From the NCBI GenBank assembly GCA_002469805.1, contig DKNW01000105.1, positions 6,703-34,315 on the forward strand: DNA of 27,613 nucleotides, read 5' to 3'. The DNA comes from Rhodobiaceae bacterium UBA7378 (GTDB lineage: Bacteria > Pseudomonadota > Alphaproteobacteria > RS24). Within the stretch, counting starts at the first letter, position 1. Every line of letters starts with the position of its first letter. This document shows, one piece after another, positions 1 through 8,344 of this stretch. The position numbers and the translations under genes were made by a program. The notes below the pieces were generated by a model, which worked only from the letters and a program-made list of their open reading frames with translations, was not told where the DNA came from and did not search any database.

Positions 1-1326
1 TATGGCTGTCAGATGAATGTCTATGATTCCGAACGCATGGCCGAAGCCTTAGCCGTGGCCGGATATCAGCCTGTTAATGCGCCCGAAGGCGCCGACATGA
101 TTATTCTGAATACGTGTCATATACGCGAGAAAGCCGCCGAGAAAGTCTATTCGGAGCTGGGGCGTTTGAAGCCGCTGAAACAGGCAAATAGCGATATGAT
201 TATCGGCGTCGCGGGCTGCGTGGCTCAGGCTGAGGGCGAGGAAATGATCCATCGCGCGCCGATGGTCGATATGGTGTTCGGGCCGCAGACCTACCAACAG
301 CTACCCGATATGATCGATGATCTAGATGCCGGGCGTCGGGCCGGTACGCGCCCGCGTCTTGTGCGCACTGAGTTTCCCGCCGACGAGAAATTTGCTGCGC
401 TGAAAGCGGCCCCGCGCCAGCCGATTACCCGCGCCCCGACAGCATTTGTGACGGTTCAGGAAGGCTGCGATAAGTTTTGCACCTTTTGCGTAGTGCCCTA
501 TACACGCGGTGCCGAAGTGTCCCGCGCCACGACAGACATCGTCGAGGAAGCGCGCGCGCTGGCTGAACAGGGCGTGTGCGAGATCACGCTTTTGGGCCAG
601 AATGTGAATGCGTGGCAGGATCGTGAAACTGGCTTGCGGCTTGACGGGTTGCTGGGGCAGCTAGGTGAAATTTCGGGCGTTGAAAGGCTGCGGTTCACGA
701 CCAGCCACCCACGCGATATGGACGCCGCACTGATTGCAGCGCATGGCGCTAATCCGAAACTCATGCCGTATCTGCACCTGCCGGTGCAATCGGGTTCCGA
801 CAGTATTTTGAAGGCGATGAACCGGAAACACACAGCGGATGAATATCTCAGGTTAGTGGCCGCGTTTCGCAGCGCGCGCCCTGACCTCGCTTTGTCTTCG
901 GATTTTATCGTCGGGTTTCCAGGCGAAACCGATAGCGATTTTGACGCAACCATGGATCTGGTTGCGGCCGTATCTTATGCGCAGGCATTTTCGTTTAAAT
1001 ATTCGCCGCGTCCCGGCACGCCGGCTGCTGACCATGACGTCCAAGTTGACGAGGCGGTCAAATCCACCCGCCTTGCCCGGTTGCAAGAGCGCCTAAACGC
1101 ACAACAAATAGCGTTTAATCAGGAAAAACTCGGCCAAACATTGCCGGTTTTGTTTGAGAAACCTAGCCGCCAGCCGGGTCAGATGTCGGGTCGCAGCCCG
1201 TATCTTCAGCCCGTTCATGTTGGTGTGGACGCGCATCATTTCGACCAGCTTGTCGGGCGCATTGTACTGGTCAAGATCACCGGTGCGCATGCCAATAGCC
1301 TCAGTGGTGAGCTGGCCGATGGCTAA
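1..1326 (+). CDS. miaB: tRNA-2-methylthio-N6-dimethylallyladenosine synthase MiaB (5' partial)
   Basis: Radical-SAM methylthiotransferase that adds the 2-methylthio group to i6A37 of tRNAs using two [4Fe-4S] clusters. The frame is open from base 1 and reads YGCQMN, the conserved N-terminal motif, so the true start lies upstream and the ATG at 13 is internal. The three N-terminal cluster cysteines are encoded at 7-9, 115-117 and 217-219. The radical-SAM CxxxCxxC motif (CDKFCTFC) is encoded at 466-489. A C-terminal TRAM-like RNA-binding segment ends the protein (VGRIVLVKITGAHANSLSGEL). Only a short N-terminal piece is missing. The next gene, phoH, lies 165 bases downstream on the same strand, the usual alphaproteobacterial order miaB-phoH-ybeY. 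I see no clear terminator or promoter in that spacer. Confidence 0.96.
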   Translation, partial: YGCQMNVYDSERMAEALAVAGYQPVNAPEGADMIILNTCHIREKAAEKVYSELGRLKPLKQANSDMIIGVAGCVAQAEGEEMIHRAPMVDMVFGPQTYQQLPDMIDDLDAGRRAGTRPRLVRTEFPADEKFAALKAAPRQPITRAPTAFVTVQEGCDKFCTFCVVPYTRGAEVSRATTDIVEEARALAEQGVCEITLLGQNVNAWQDRETGLRLDGLLGQLGEISGVERLRFTTSHPRDMDAALIAAHGANPKLMPYLHLPVQSGSDSILKAMNRKHTADEYLRLVAAFRSARPDLALSSDFIVGFPGETDSDFDATMDLVAAVSYAQAFSFKYSPRPGTPAADHDVQVDEAVKSTRLARLQERLNAQQIAFNQEKLGQTLPVLFEKPSRQPGQMSGRSPYLQPVHVGVDAHHFDQLVGRIVLVKITGAHANSLSGELADG

Positions 1327-1491
1327 AACCGGATATGACAGTTTTATAAATTTATCGTGGCGCCCTGCGGTGAGGCTTGCCATTGCGGGGAAATCTACTC
1401 ATAGTTTAACAATGAAGTTCTCATATTTTTTCCGTCTTAAGAATGGGTGCCAATGACACAAACTCATGGCTGTTCAGGACAGGTGCTTTGA

Positions 1492-2613
1492 TTGGCAAAG
1501 TCTGACAAAAACCTCCGGCAAGTCGGTGCGACGATCGACGAACCGATGACCATCGAATTTGACAATAACCGCCTCCTGCCGGAACTTTACGGCGAGCACG
1601 GCAAAAACCTTGTGCGTATCGAGCAGGCACTTGGAGTATCGATTGCCAATCGCGGCAATCAGGTGTTCGTTTCCGGCGAGCAAGCCGCGCGCGCGCGTGC
1701 CGAACTCGTGCTTAATACCTTGTATCATCAGCTTGAGCGCGGCGGCCAGATCGGTGGTGGCGATGTCGATGGTGCGTTGCGTTTGAGCCTTGGCGGGTCG
1801 GCAATGGCTGATAAGCCGGTAGATCAACCGCGCCGTCTTGAGAAGTTGGATGCCTTGCGCACCAATCGTCGCGAGGTTTTACCGCGCTCAACTACGCAAG
1901 CTGCGTATATCAAGGCGCTGCTCACAAGCGAGTTGGTCGTGGGTGTTGGCCCAGCGGGTACCGGCAAGACTTATCTTGCGGTTGCTGCGGCTGCCGCGAT
2001 GCTGGTTGAGGGGCAGGTAGACCGCATTATTTTATCGCGTCCGGCGGTTGAAGCTGGCGAGCGTTTGGGCTTTTTGCCCGGCGATATGCGCGACAAGGTC
2101 GACCCGTATTTGCGCCCGCTTTATGATGCGCTTTACGACATGTTGCCCGGGCCGCAAGTTGCGCGTTCGCTGGAAAGTGGTGAAATCGAAATTGCCCCGC
2201 TGGCGTTTATGCGCGGACGTACTTTGTCCAATGCCTTTGTCATTTTGGACGAGTCGCAAAATGCCACCCCCATGCAGATGAAAATGTTTCTAACCCGAAT
2301 GGGCGAGAACTCCCGCATGGTTATCACCGGCGATCCCAGCCAGATTGACTTGCCCTTTGGTGCGAAATCAGGCCTCAAGGATGCGCTGGAAATTCTGCCC
2401 AAAATACGTGGCGTCGACATTGTGCGGTTTGGTGAAGAAGATGTTGTGCGTCACGATCTGGTCACGCGTATTGTTAAAGCCTATAATAGGCGTGATGCTA
2501 AATTACCTGAACGTGGGGCCGACAAAGCGGCTACCGACACCAAATCAGACGTTTCGCGTAACCCCTCTACAGATGATGGGTCGCGCGTTGAGCAAAATAA
2601 TGAGCAAAAATAA
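1492..2613 (+). CDS. phoH: PhoH-like ATPase
   Basis: Cytoplasmic P-loop ATPase of the PhoH/YbeZ family, which works genetically and physically with YbeY in ribosome and RNA quality control. The Walker A motif GPAGTGKT is at residues 153-160 and the Walker B-like ILDESQN has its D253/E254 pair. The N-terminal part (LYGEHGKNLVRIEQALGV) resembles the KH-like region of this family. The TTG at 1492 follows an in-frame TGA directly and has a GGACAGG ribosome-binding sequence about 9 bases upstream. The ATG at 1546 (MTIEFDNN) is a credible alternative start. The charged C-terminal tail after about residue 335 looks disordered. Its stop shares one base with the ybeY start (TAATG), so the two are translationally coupled. 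Confidence 0.94.
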   Translation: MAKSDKNLRQVGATIDEPMTIEFDNNRLLPELYGEHGKNLVRIEQALGVSIANRGNQVFVSGEQAARARAELVLNTLYHQLERGGQIGGGDVDGALRLSLGGSAMADKPVDQPRRLEKLDALRTNRREVLPRSTTQAAYIKALLTSELVVGVGPAGTGKTYLAVAAAAAMLVEGQVDRIILSRPAVEAGERLGFLPGDMRDKVDPYLRPLYDALYDMLPGPQVARSLESGEIEIAPLAFMRGRTLSNAFVILDESQNATPMQMKMFLTRMGENSRMVITGDPSQIDLPFGAKSGLKDALEILPKIRGVDIVRFGEEDVVRHDLVTRIVKAYNRRDAKLPERGADKAATDTKSDVSRNPSTDDGSRVEQNNEQK

Positions 2614-3254
2614 TGCATAATATGTCCAGTATCGGTCCGGCCAGTGAGCAGGACGAACCGGAGCCTGACAGTCCATCGGAATATAAGCCTTTGCCGGCCG
2701 CGTGCTTCGGCATTGACGTGGTATGCGATGATGCGCGCTGGCACCCTCACATAGCCTATATACAAACATGGCTGGGCGAGTTGGGCGTGGTGCTTGGTTT
2801 GCCCTCGCATGGCGAGGTGAGCGTTCGGTTGACCGATGACGCACAGATTGCAGATTTGAATATCAGCTATCGCGACAAGACTGGGCCGACCAATGTGCTG
2901 TCATTTCCAGCCCATGATTTTGTCGTGCACGCTGGTCCAACTGATGATAGGACCAATGATACGGGGCGCTTTCCCGACGTGCCGTTTGCGCTGGGCGACA
3001 TTGTGCTGGCTTTCGACACGCTGGCGCGCGAAGCCGCAGCTGCCGACAAGCCTTTCACTAGCCATTTGGCGCATTTGTTAACGCACGGGTTATTACACTT
3101 GCTCGGTTACGACCATGAAAACGATACGGATGCGGCGCGCATGGAAGCCAAGGAGACGGCATTGCTGGTTGATGCTGGCCTTGATGATCCCTATGGCGAC
3201 ACCCAGCCGATGCCGATAACCGACCCGGACACGCGAGGTCCAGCGCATGAGTGA
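2613..3254 (+). CDS. ybeY: Endoribonuclease / rRNA maturation factor YbeY
   Basis: Zinc metalloprotein needed for 16S rRNA 3'-end processing and 70S quality control. The signature HGLLHLLGYDH (H-x3-H-x5-H; H158, H162, H168) supplies the metal ligands. An upstream block (YRDKTGPTNVLSFP) is also typical of the family. At 213 residues it is longer than the ~155 of E. coli YbeY. The extra length is an acidic, probably disordered N-terminal stretch of about 30 residues plus a C-terminal tail. An in-frame ATG at 2622 is an alternative start. The gene starts in the phoH stop codon and overlaps the next gene by 8 bases, which suggests coupled translation with its partner PhoH. Confidence 0.95.
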   Translation: MHNMSSIGPASEQDEPEPDSPSEYKPLPAACFGIDVVCDDARWHPHIAYIQTWLGELGVVLGLPSHGEVSVRLTDDAQIADLNISYRDKTGPTNVLSFPAHDFVVHAGPTDDRTNDTGRFPDVPFALGDIVLAFDTLAREAAAADKPFTSHLAHLLTHGLLHLLGYDHENDTDAARMEAKETALLVDAGLDDPYGDTQPMPITDPDTRGPAHE

Positions 3255-4140
3255 CCTGACGCATCCGACCTCTGACGAGACATTCATGGCCCGCCTGTGG
3301 CGGCGTTTACGCGGCACGCAAGAGCCCAATTTGCGCGAAAGCATTGAAGATGCGCTCGACGAGACCGAAAGAGAAGGCACCGAATTTTCGCTTGAAGAAC
3401 GCCACATGCTGCGCAATCTACTCGGGTTTCGCGATGTGCGCGTTGACGATGTCATGGTGCCGCGCGCCGATATCAGTGCCATTGATTTATCAACCGTTGG
3501 CGAAGATGTGCTGGCCGTCTTTGTCGGGAGCGGTCATTCGCGTATGCCGGTTTACCGCGATACACTGGATAGTCCGGTGGGCATGCTGCACTTGAAGGAT
3601 GTAATCGCCGCGCGCAAAGAGTTGGCCAAGCCCACGGACACACCTTTCAACATTCAAACCATTATGCGCGAGGTGCTATTCGTGCCGCCCTCCATGCCGG
3701 CCCTTGATCTTCTGTTGAAGATGCAGGCAACGCGCACGCATTTGGCACTGGTGATTGATGAATATGGCGGCACCGATGGACTGGTTACAATCGAAGATTT
3801 GATCGAGGAAATTGTCGGCGACATTGAAGACGAGCACGATGATGTTGGTGCCGCACCGCTGCGCCAGACAAGCCCCGATAGCTGGCGGGCATCGGCGCGT
3901 GTGCCGCTCGAAACACTCGAAGAGGTTCTTGGTAGTGCGGTTTTTGATGAAACCGTGTTCGAAGATATTGATACACTTGGTGGGCTGGTTTTCGCGATCG
4001 CGGGACGGGTGCCGCAACGCGGTGAAATTATCAGCCATCGAATGCCCGACGGCCCACCTGTGGAGTTTGTTATCCGTGATGCGGATCCGCGGCGCATCAA
4101 GTCGCTGGACGTCAAGCTCGTGACCCCGCCACCAGCATGA
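3247..4140 (+). CDS. corC: CBS-domain protein of the CorC/HlyC family
   Basis: Soluble hemolysin C / CorC-type protein, implicated in magnesium/cobalt homeostasis in enterobacteria. Its direct activity in alphaproteobacteria is not established. A helical N-terminus ends in LLGFRDVRVDDVMVPRADI, the standard lead-in to the first CBS domain (about residues 70-125). A second CBS domain follows (about 135-195, with LVIDEYGGTDGLVTIEDLIEEIVGDI split across its end). A C-terminal CorC_HlyC transporter-associated domain covers about 205-290. There is no DUF21 membrane region, so it is the short cytoplasmic form. It overlaps ybeY by 8 bases and shares an ATGA stop/start with lnt. The order ybeY-corC-lnt is widespread in proteobacteria. 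Confidence 0.93.
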   Translation: MSDLTHPTSDETFMARLWRRLRGTQEPNLRESIEDALDETEREGTEFSLEERHMLRNLLGFRDVRVDDVMVPRADISAIDLSTVGEDVLAVFVGSGHSRMPVYRDTLDSPVGMLHLKDVIAARKELAKPTDTPFNIQTIMREVLFVPPSMPALDLLLKMQATRTHLALVIDEYGGTDGLVTIEDLIEEIVGDIEDEHDDVGAAPLRQTSPDSWRASARVPLETLEEVLGSAVFDETVFEDIDTLGGLVFAIAGRVPQRGEIISHRMPDGPPVEFVIRDADPRRIKSLDVKLVTPPPA

Positions 4141-5705
4141 CACGCCTGCTATCGGCGCGCTGGTTTCGGCATCCGGCGTTCATTGTCTTTATTGTTGGCA
4201 TGTCTGTGCCGTTTGCTTACGCGCCGTTACGAGTCGCACCGTTGTTTTTCATCGCATATGCGGTCTTTTTCACGCATGCCTGGCGTGCGGTTTCAAGGCC
4301 GACACAATTATTTCTGCTGGGTTGGGCCTTTGCATTCGGGCAATTGCTGGTCGGCCTGTATTGGATTGGCCATGCATTTTTGGTTGATGCCGAACAATTT
4401 CTCTGGGCGCTGCCTTTTGCGGTCACGTTGTTGCCCGCAGGCCTTGCATTGTTTGCAGCGGGTGCGGTGACACTTTGGGGCGCACTATGCCGGCGCTTCA
4501 GTCTGGACAAGAACCAACTAGCTGCTTTTTTACTGTTGGCGCTGATGTGGTCGGCGGGCGAGACCGCACGGGCCCATGTGCTGACCGGGTTTCCGTGGAA
4601 TTTGCCCACCATGGTTTTCGCGAGCTGGGTTTACCCTTCCCAGTGGGTCGCGTTGGTCGGTATCCATGGCCTCGGACTTTTAGCGCTTATCTGTGCGGCA
4701 CTGCTGGCCTATCCGGGCGCGCGCGCACGCGGCATTGGCGTGGCTTTAATTGTTGTCGTTATTGGTGTCGGGGTTGTGCGGGTAGGTGTGCTAGCACCAG
4801 ATACGCGCTCGAATGTAATCTCCAAGGCAAACCAGCTTGTTCTCGTGCAGCCGAATATTGATCAAAAAGAAAAATGGGATCCGGCACGGCGAGCCGATAT
4901 TATTGATGCTCTGTTCGACCAAACGCACCGTGCGATACAAAACAATCCGGCAGCAAGACTAATCGTCTGGCCGGAAGCCGCCCTGCCGCTTTATCTGGAT
5001 GAAAGCACCACTTTTGCCAAACGCCTTGCCGGGCTATTGCCGCGCGACACAAGCCTACTGACCGGCGCCATTCGGCGCACGATCGATGCAAATGATACGA
5101 GGTATTTCAACAGTGTTATGTTGTGGTCGGGCGACGGGCAGTTGTTGGCAACGCGTGACAAGACGCATCTGGTGCCGTTTGGCGAATATCTGCCTTTTCA
5201 GCGCGTGCTGGAAGCCATAGGTCTGCGCCAGCTTACCCAGCTGCGGGGTGGGTACACGTCCGGCCATGACCGCACACCGATAACTTTGCCCGATGGCCGC
5301 CGTCTGAATCCGCTGGTGTGCTATGAGGCGATTTTCCCCTATCGGGCAGCAGCCACCCCCCGCCCTGACATGCTGGTAAATGTTACAAATGATGGTTGGT
5401 TTGGTACCAGTGCCGGGCCGTATCAACATTTGGCGCAAGCCAGCTTGCGGGCTGTTGAACAGGGCTTGCCACTGGTCAGGGTTGCCAATACGGGTGTTTC
5501 GGCCCTTGTCGATGGTTTCGGGCGCACGGTTGGGCAAATAGGGCTGGCGCAAAGCGGGGTCATTGTTGCGGAACTGCCTCCACCGCTGCACCCAACGACT
5601 TTTGCCCGCGTCGGTCATGGGCCATATGCATTGATCTGGCTTATCAGCGTGTGGGTGCTATGTCGCCGACGGTACAGAAATAAATTGATACCGGACCCTC
5701 AGTAA
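4137..5705 (+). CDS. lnt: Apolipoprotein N-acyltransferase
   Basis: Inner-membrane enzyme that N-acylates the amino-terminal cysteine of diacylglyceryl lipoproteins, the last step of lipoprotein maturation. About 220 N-terminal residues are a series of hydrophobic helices, followed by a periplasmic nitrilase-fold domain. The catalytic triad is visible: E280 (WPEAALP), K342 (DKTHLVPFGEYLPF) and C395 (VCYEAIFP). A final hydrophobic helix lies near the C-terminus (ALIWLISVWVL). At 522 residues the length is normal for the family. It starts in the corC stop codon. In Sinorhizobium the homologue is actA, an acid-tolerance gene next to the regulator gene phrR; the same pairing occurs here. Confidence 0.95.
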   Translation: MTRLLSARWFRHPAFIVFIVGMSVPFAYAPLRVAPLFFIAYAVFFTHAWRAVSRPTQLFLLGWAFAFGQLLVGLYWIGHAFLVDAEQFLWALPFAVTLLPAGLALFAAGAVTLWGALCRRFSLDKNQLAAFLLLALMWSAGETARAHVLTGFPWNLPTMVFASWVYPSQWVALVGIHGLGLLALICAALLAYPGARARGIGVALIVVVIGVGVVRVGVLAPDTRSNVISKANQLVLVQPNIDQKEKWDPARRADIIDALFDQTHRAIQNNPAARLIVWPEAALPLYLDESTTFAKRLAGLLPRDTSLLTGAIRRTIDANDTRYFNSVMLWSGDGQLLATRDKTHLVPFGEYLPFQRVLEAIGLRQLTQLRGGYTSGHDRTPITLPDGRRLNPLVCYEAIFPYRAAATPRPDMLVNVTNDGWFGTSAGPYQHLAQASLRAVEQGLPLVRVANTGVSALVDGFGRTVGQIGLAQSGVIVAELPPPLHPTTFARVGHGPYALIWLISVWVLCRRRYRNKLIPDPQ

Positions 5706-5734
5706 GACATAATCCGGTGCACTAAAAATAAAAA

Positions 5735-6157
5735 ATGAAAATCATGCCTCGAAAAAATAAGTCTGAATTAGATAGCTATATCGGCGCCCGATTGCGGATG
5801 CGCCGACTGATGCTGGGAATGAGCCAAGAAGCGCTCGGAGAAAAATTATCGCTGACATTTCAGCAAATCCAGAAATACGAAAAAGGCACGAACCGGGTTT
5901 CGGCCAGCCGACTCTATGAACTAGCGCAGGTGCTCGATGTGCCGGTTCAGTTCTTTTTTGACGGCGCGGGCAATGATGAAGAAGCCGGTATGCAGGAGGC
6001 TCTCGCTGAGGACCCTCATTTATCCCCCTTCCTCGACTTTGTATCCAGCGGTCAGGGCATCCAGTTAAACAGTGCATTTTTGCAGATCGATGATCGGAAA
6101 ATGCGCCGAGATGTGCTGGCCATGATCGAAGGCATTGCCCGTGTTTCGGGCGAATAG
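5735..6157 (+). CDS. Cro/CI-family helix-turn-helix regulator, PhrR/PraR-like
   Basis: Small DNA-binding protein of 140 residues. An XRE-type helix-turn-helix occupies about residues 13-68 (IGARLRMRRLMLGMSQEALG, then LTFQQIQKYEKGTNRVSASRLYELA). A short acidic linker and a helical C-terminus follow. The family is common in alphaproteobacteria. Its named members are PhrR (low-pH-inducible, beside actA/lnt in Sinorhizobium medicae) and PraR (represses reb and quorum-sensing/adhesion genes in Azorhizobium and Rhizobium). The position directly after lnt and before metK matches the conserved neighbourhood. The ribosome-binding site is weak and AT-rich; an ATG at 5744 is an alternative start. Targets in this organism cannot be read from the window. 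Confidence 0.88.
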   Translation: MKIMPRKNKSELDSYIGARLRMRRLMLGMSQEALGEKLSLTFQQIQKYEKGTNRVSASRLYELAQVLDVPVQFFFDGAGNDEEAGMQEALAEDPHLSPFLDFVSSGQGIQLNSAFLQIDDRKMRRDVLAMIEGIARVSGE

Positions 6158-6172
6158 CCTCCGATTTTTTGC

Positions 6173-6201
6173 TTGACGCTTCAGGAGCTTATTGGTCTAT
6201 T
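6173..6201 (+). promoter_or_regulatory. Predicted sigma-70 promoter for metK
   Basis: TTGACG (6173-6178), a 17-base spacer, then TCTATT (6196-6201). It sits between the regulator stop and metK and would give a leader of about 27 bases carrying the AGGAG ribosome-binding site at 6224-6228. The -35 is near consensus and the -10 moderate. Confidence 0.45.
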
Positions 6202-6234
6202 TCAGGCAAATTTCCCGTAAATCAGGAGTTCGGC

Positions 6235-7386
6235 ATGTCTGAAAAGAGCTATGTTTTTACCAGTGAATCAGTATCGGAAGGGCATCCTGACAAGGTGTGC
6301 GACCGGATTTCAGATGCCATCCTTGATGCGTTTCTGGCCCGCGAGCCCGAGGCCCGGGTTGCGGTCGAAACACTAACAACCACAAACCTGATTGTGCTGG
6401 CCGGCGAAGTTCGGCCGAAGGGGCTAGTATCGAACGAAGAGATTGATGAGATTGCACGCGCCGCTGTGCGCGACATTGGCTATGAGCAGGATGGTTTTCA
6501 CTGGCGTGACGCCGATGTGCAGGTGCATATCCATGGTCAATCATCTCATATTGCTCAGGGTGTCGACCAAGACGGTGCCGGTGACCAGGGCATAATGTTT
6601 GGCTATGCCTGTCGTGAGACGCCCGAACTTATGCCAGCACCGATAGCTTATTCACATCGTATTCTTGCCGACATGGCCGAAGCCCGGCGCACTGGTCGTG
6701 TGGCCGGTTTCGGCCCCGACAGCAAAAGCCAAATTTCTCTGCAATATGAAAACGGGCGTCCGGTGACGGCAACTTCTGTTGTGGTTTCCACCCAGCATGA
6801 TGCCGGGCTGTCGCAGGATGATGTGCGTGAACTGGTCCGGCCATTTGTCGATAATGTTTTGCCCGAGGGCTGGATGTGCGACGAGGACCAGTTTTTTGTA
6901 AATCCGACAGGCACATTTGTCATTGGCGGCCCGGATGGAGATGCGGGTCTGACGGGGCGCAAAATTATCGTTGATACCTATGGCGGTGCCGCGCCGCATG
7001 GCGGGGGTGCTTTTTCGGGGAAAGATCCGACAAAAGTTGACCGATCGGCGGCTTATGCTGCGCGTTATCTGGCGAAGAATGTCGTGGCCGCTGAACTGGC
7101 GGAACGCTGCACAATACAGCTTTCCTATGCAATTGGCGTCGCCCGCCCGCTATCTGTTTACATCGACACACATGGCACGAGCAAAGTCGACACGGCACGC
7201 CTTGCCGAAGTGTTACAGGCGGAAATGGACCTTAGCCCGCGCGGTATCCGCGAGCACCTTGGGCTGAACCGGCCAATATATGCCCGCACTGCCGCTTACG
7301 GCCACTTTGGGCGTATGCCCGAAGAAGATGGCGGGTTTTCTTGGGAACGCACCGACCTTGTTGATGCGATCCATAACGCGCTGTAG
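6235..7386 (+). CDS. metK: S-adenosylmethionine synthetase
   Basis: Makes S-adenosylmethionine from methionine and ATP in the cytoplasm. The N-terminus carries FTSESVSEGHPDK (H17, ATP-binding region). The central signature GHGGGAFSGKDPTKVDRSAA covers the phosphate/K+ binding loop, and GDQGIMFGYA is also present. At 383 residues it has the normal family length. I chose the ATG at 6235 because AGGAG lies 6 bases upstream and the family normally begins just before the FTSESV block. The open frame extends further 5' without conservation. SAM feeds the methyltransferase trmB directly downstream and the radical-SAM enzyme miaB upstream. Confidence 0.97.
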   Translation: MSEKSYVFTSESVSEGHPDKVCDRISDAILDAFLAREPEARVAVETLTTTNLIVLAGEVRPKGLVSNEEIDEIARAAVRDIGYEQDGFHWRDADVQVHIHGQSSHIAQGVDQDGAGDQGIMFGYACRETPELMPAPIAYSHRILADMAEARRTGRVAGFGPDSKSQISLQYENGRPVTATSVVVSTQHDAGLSQDDVRELVRPFVDNVLPEGWMCDEDQFFVNPTGTFVIGGPDGDAGLTGRKIIVDTYGGAAPHGGGAFSGKDPTKVDRSAAYAARYLAKNVVAAELAERCTIQLSYAIGVARPLSVYIDTHGTSKVDTARLAEVLQAEMDLSPRGIREHLGLNRPIYARTAAYGHFGRMPEEDGGFSWERTDLVDAIHNAL

Positions 7387-7411
7387 CGCCCGTTAGCGTC
7401 CCGGTAGCATT

Positions 7412-8158
7412 TTGGACGAAACTGAAACTGGCACGTCATACTCTGCAATGCATAAACGCCGCTTGATTTACGGGCGTCGGCAGGGGCATCGTCTGCATCC
7501 GCGACAGGCGCAACGCATTGCGACCATGTTGCCGCGCCTTCAGCCGGATCTTTCACTCGACGACCTGTCGGCATGGTTTGATGACGGTAAGGCTGTGCCG
7601 CGCTTATTTCAATTTGCACTGGAAATAGGCTTTGGCGGCGGCGAGCACTTGGCGGCGCGTGCGCAAAGCACAAAAAATATTGGGTATGTCGGGTGCGAAC
7701 CATTCATTAATGGTGTGGCAAAATTACTTGGGCATATTGAAGCTCAGGCGCTCGACAATGTGTGTGTGCATCACGGTGATGCCCGTGATGTCTTGGCAGC
7801 AATGCCGGCGGCTTCTATTGCGGTGGCGTATTTGCTGTACCCGGACCCGTGGCCTAAAAAACGTCACCATAAGCGCCGTTTCGTTAATCAAGAAAATCTG
7901 CATAGCCTTTTTCGTGTTCTGACGCCGGATGCGTATTTTCTGGTGGCGACTGATATCGCCGATTATGCCGATTGGACCTTGGCGGCAATCAGAGCGCATG
8001 GGGGGTTTTCTTGGCAAGCCAAGCAGCGGCGCGACTGGATGACGCCGCCTGCGGGTTGGCCCGGCACGCGCTATGAGCAAAAGGCGCTGGCGGCAGGGCG
8101 GGTGCCGCATTATTTGGAATTTAAACGCCGCGCCGCAATTGTGCCGGGGCAGCTTTAA
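7412..8158 (+). CDS. trmB: tRNA (guanine-N7-)-methyltransferase TrmB
   Basis: SAM-dependent enzyme that forms m7G46 in the tRNA variable loop. The SAM-binding motif I is LEIGFGGGEHLAARA. The family signature YLLYPDPWPKKRHHKRRF carries the catalytic/substrate residues, and GTRYEQKAL near the C-terminus is the conserved tRNA-binding tail. The start is uncertain: TTG at 7412 gives 248 residues, and ATG at 7448 (MHKRRLIYGRR) gives 236. Neither has a strong ribosome-binding site, and the family's conserved region begins right after the second. It lies 25 bases after metK, consistent with cotranscription. Confidence 0.94.
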   Translation: MDETETGTSYSAMHKRRLIYGRRQGHRLHPRQAQRIATMLPRLQPDLSLDDLSAWFDDGKAVPRLFQFALEIGFGGGEHLAARAQSTKNIGYVGCEPFINGVAKLLGHIEAQALDNVCVHHGDARDVLAAMPAASIAVAYLLYPDPWPKKRHHKRRFVNQENLHSLFRVLTPDAYFLVATDIADYADWTLAAIRAHGGFSWQAKQRRDWMTPPAGWPGTRYEQKALAAGRVPHYLEFKRRAAIVPGQL

Positions 8159-8212
8159 CCAGATCTCCTAGCGTGCGCGCAATGCCCAAAACGCGACAAA
8201 ATAAATGCTTGC

Positions 8213-8240
8213 TTGCTTCACGGTTCAAAATCGCTATATT
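8213..8240 (+). promoter_or_regulatory. Predicted promoter for the rimP-nusA-infB operon
   Basis: TTGCTT (8213-8218), a 16-base spacer and TATATT (8235-8240), in the 186-base spacer between trmB and rimP. Transcription would start near 8247, just upstream of the terminator-like hairpin at 8269-8299. The match is moderate and unsupported by data. Confidence 0.35.
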
Positions 8241-8268
8241 GCAGTTCACGTTGCTGCTTTTTTTGGAA

Positions 8269-8299
8269 GTGGGTCGCTCCCCGGAGCCCCGCTTTTTTT
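8269..8299 (+). terminator. Terminator-like hairpin in the rimP leader (possible attenuator)
   Basis: GTGGG pairs with CCCGC (8269-8273 with 8288-8292). Inside, GCTC (8276-8279) pairs with GAGC (8284-8287) around a CCCG loop. Seven T residues follow (8293-8299). This is the architecture of an intrinsic terminator. It lies 45 bases upstream of the rimP ATG, where it would either end transcription from trmB or attenuate the nusA operon. Confidence 0.6.
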
Positions 8300-8344
8300 A
8301 ATGGCAAAAACTTGAGAAAGATATTGACGCTTACAGCTGTGGAT

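Noticed and set aside
5055..5618. 187-codon - strand frame opposite lnt
   Set aside because: It is a shadow of the conserved catalytic domain of lnt, with no protein-like features.
6158..6234. SAM or SAM/SAH riboswitch upstream of metK
   Set aside because: The 77-base spacer has a promoter and a ribosome-binding site, but I cannot recognise the core bases or pseudoknot of the SAM-II, SAM-V or SAM/SAH classes. With the start near 6208 the leader would also be too short.
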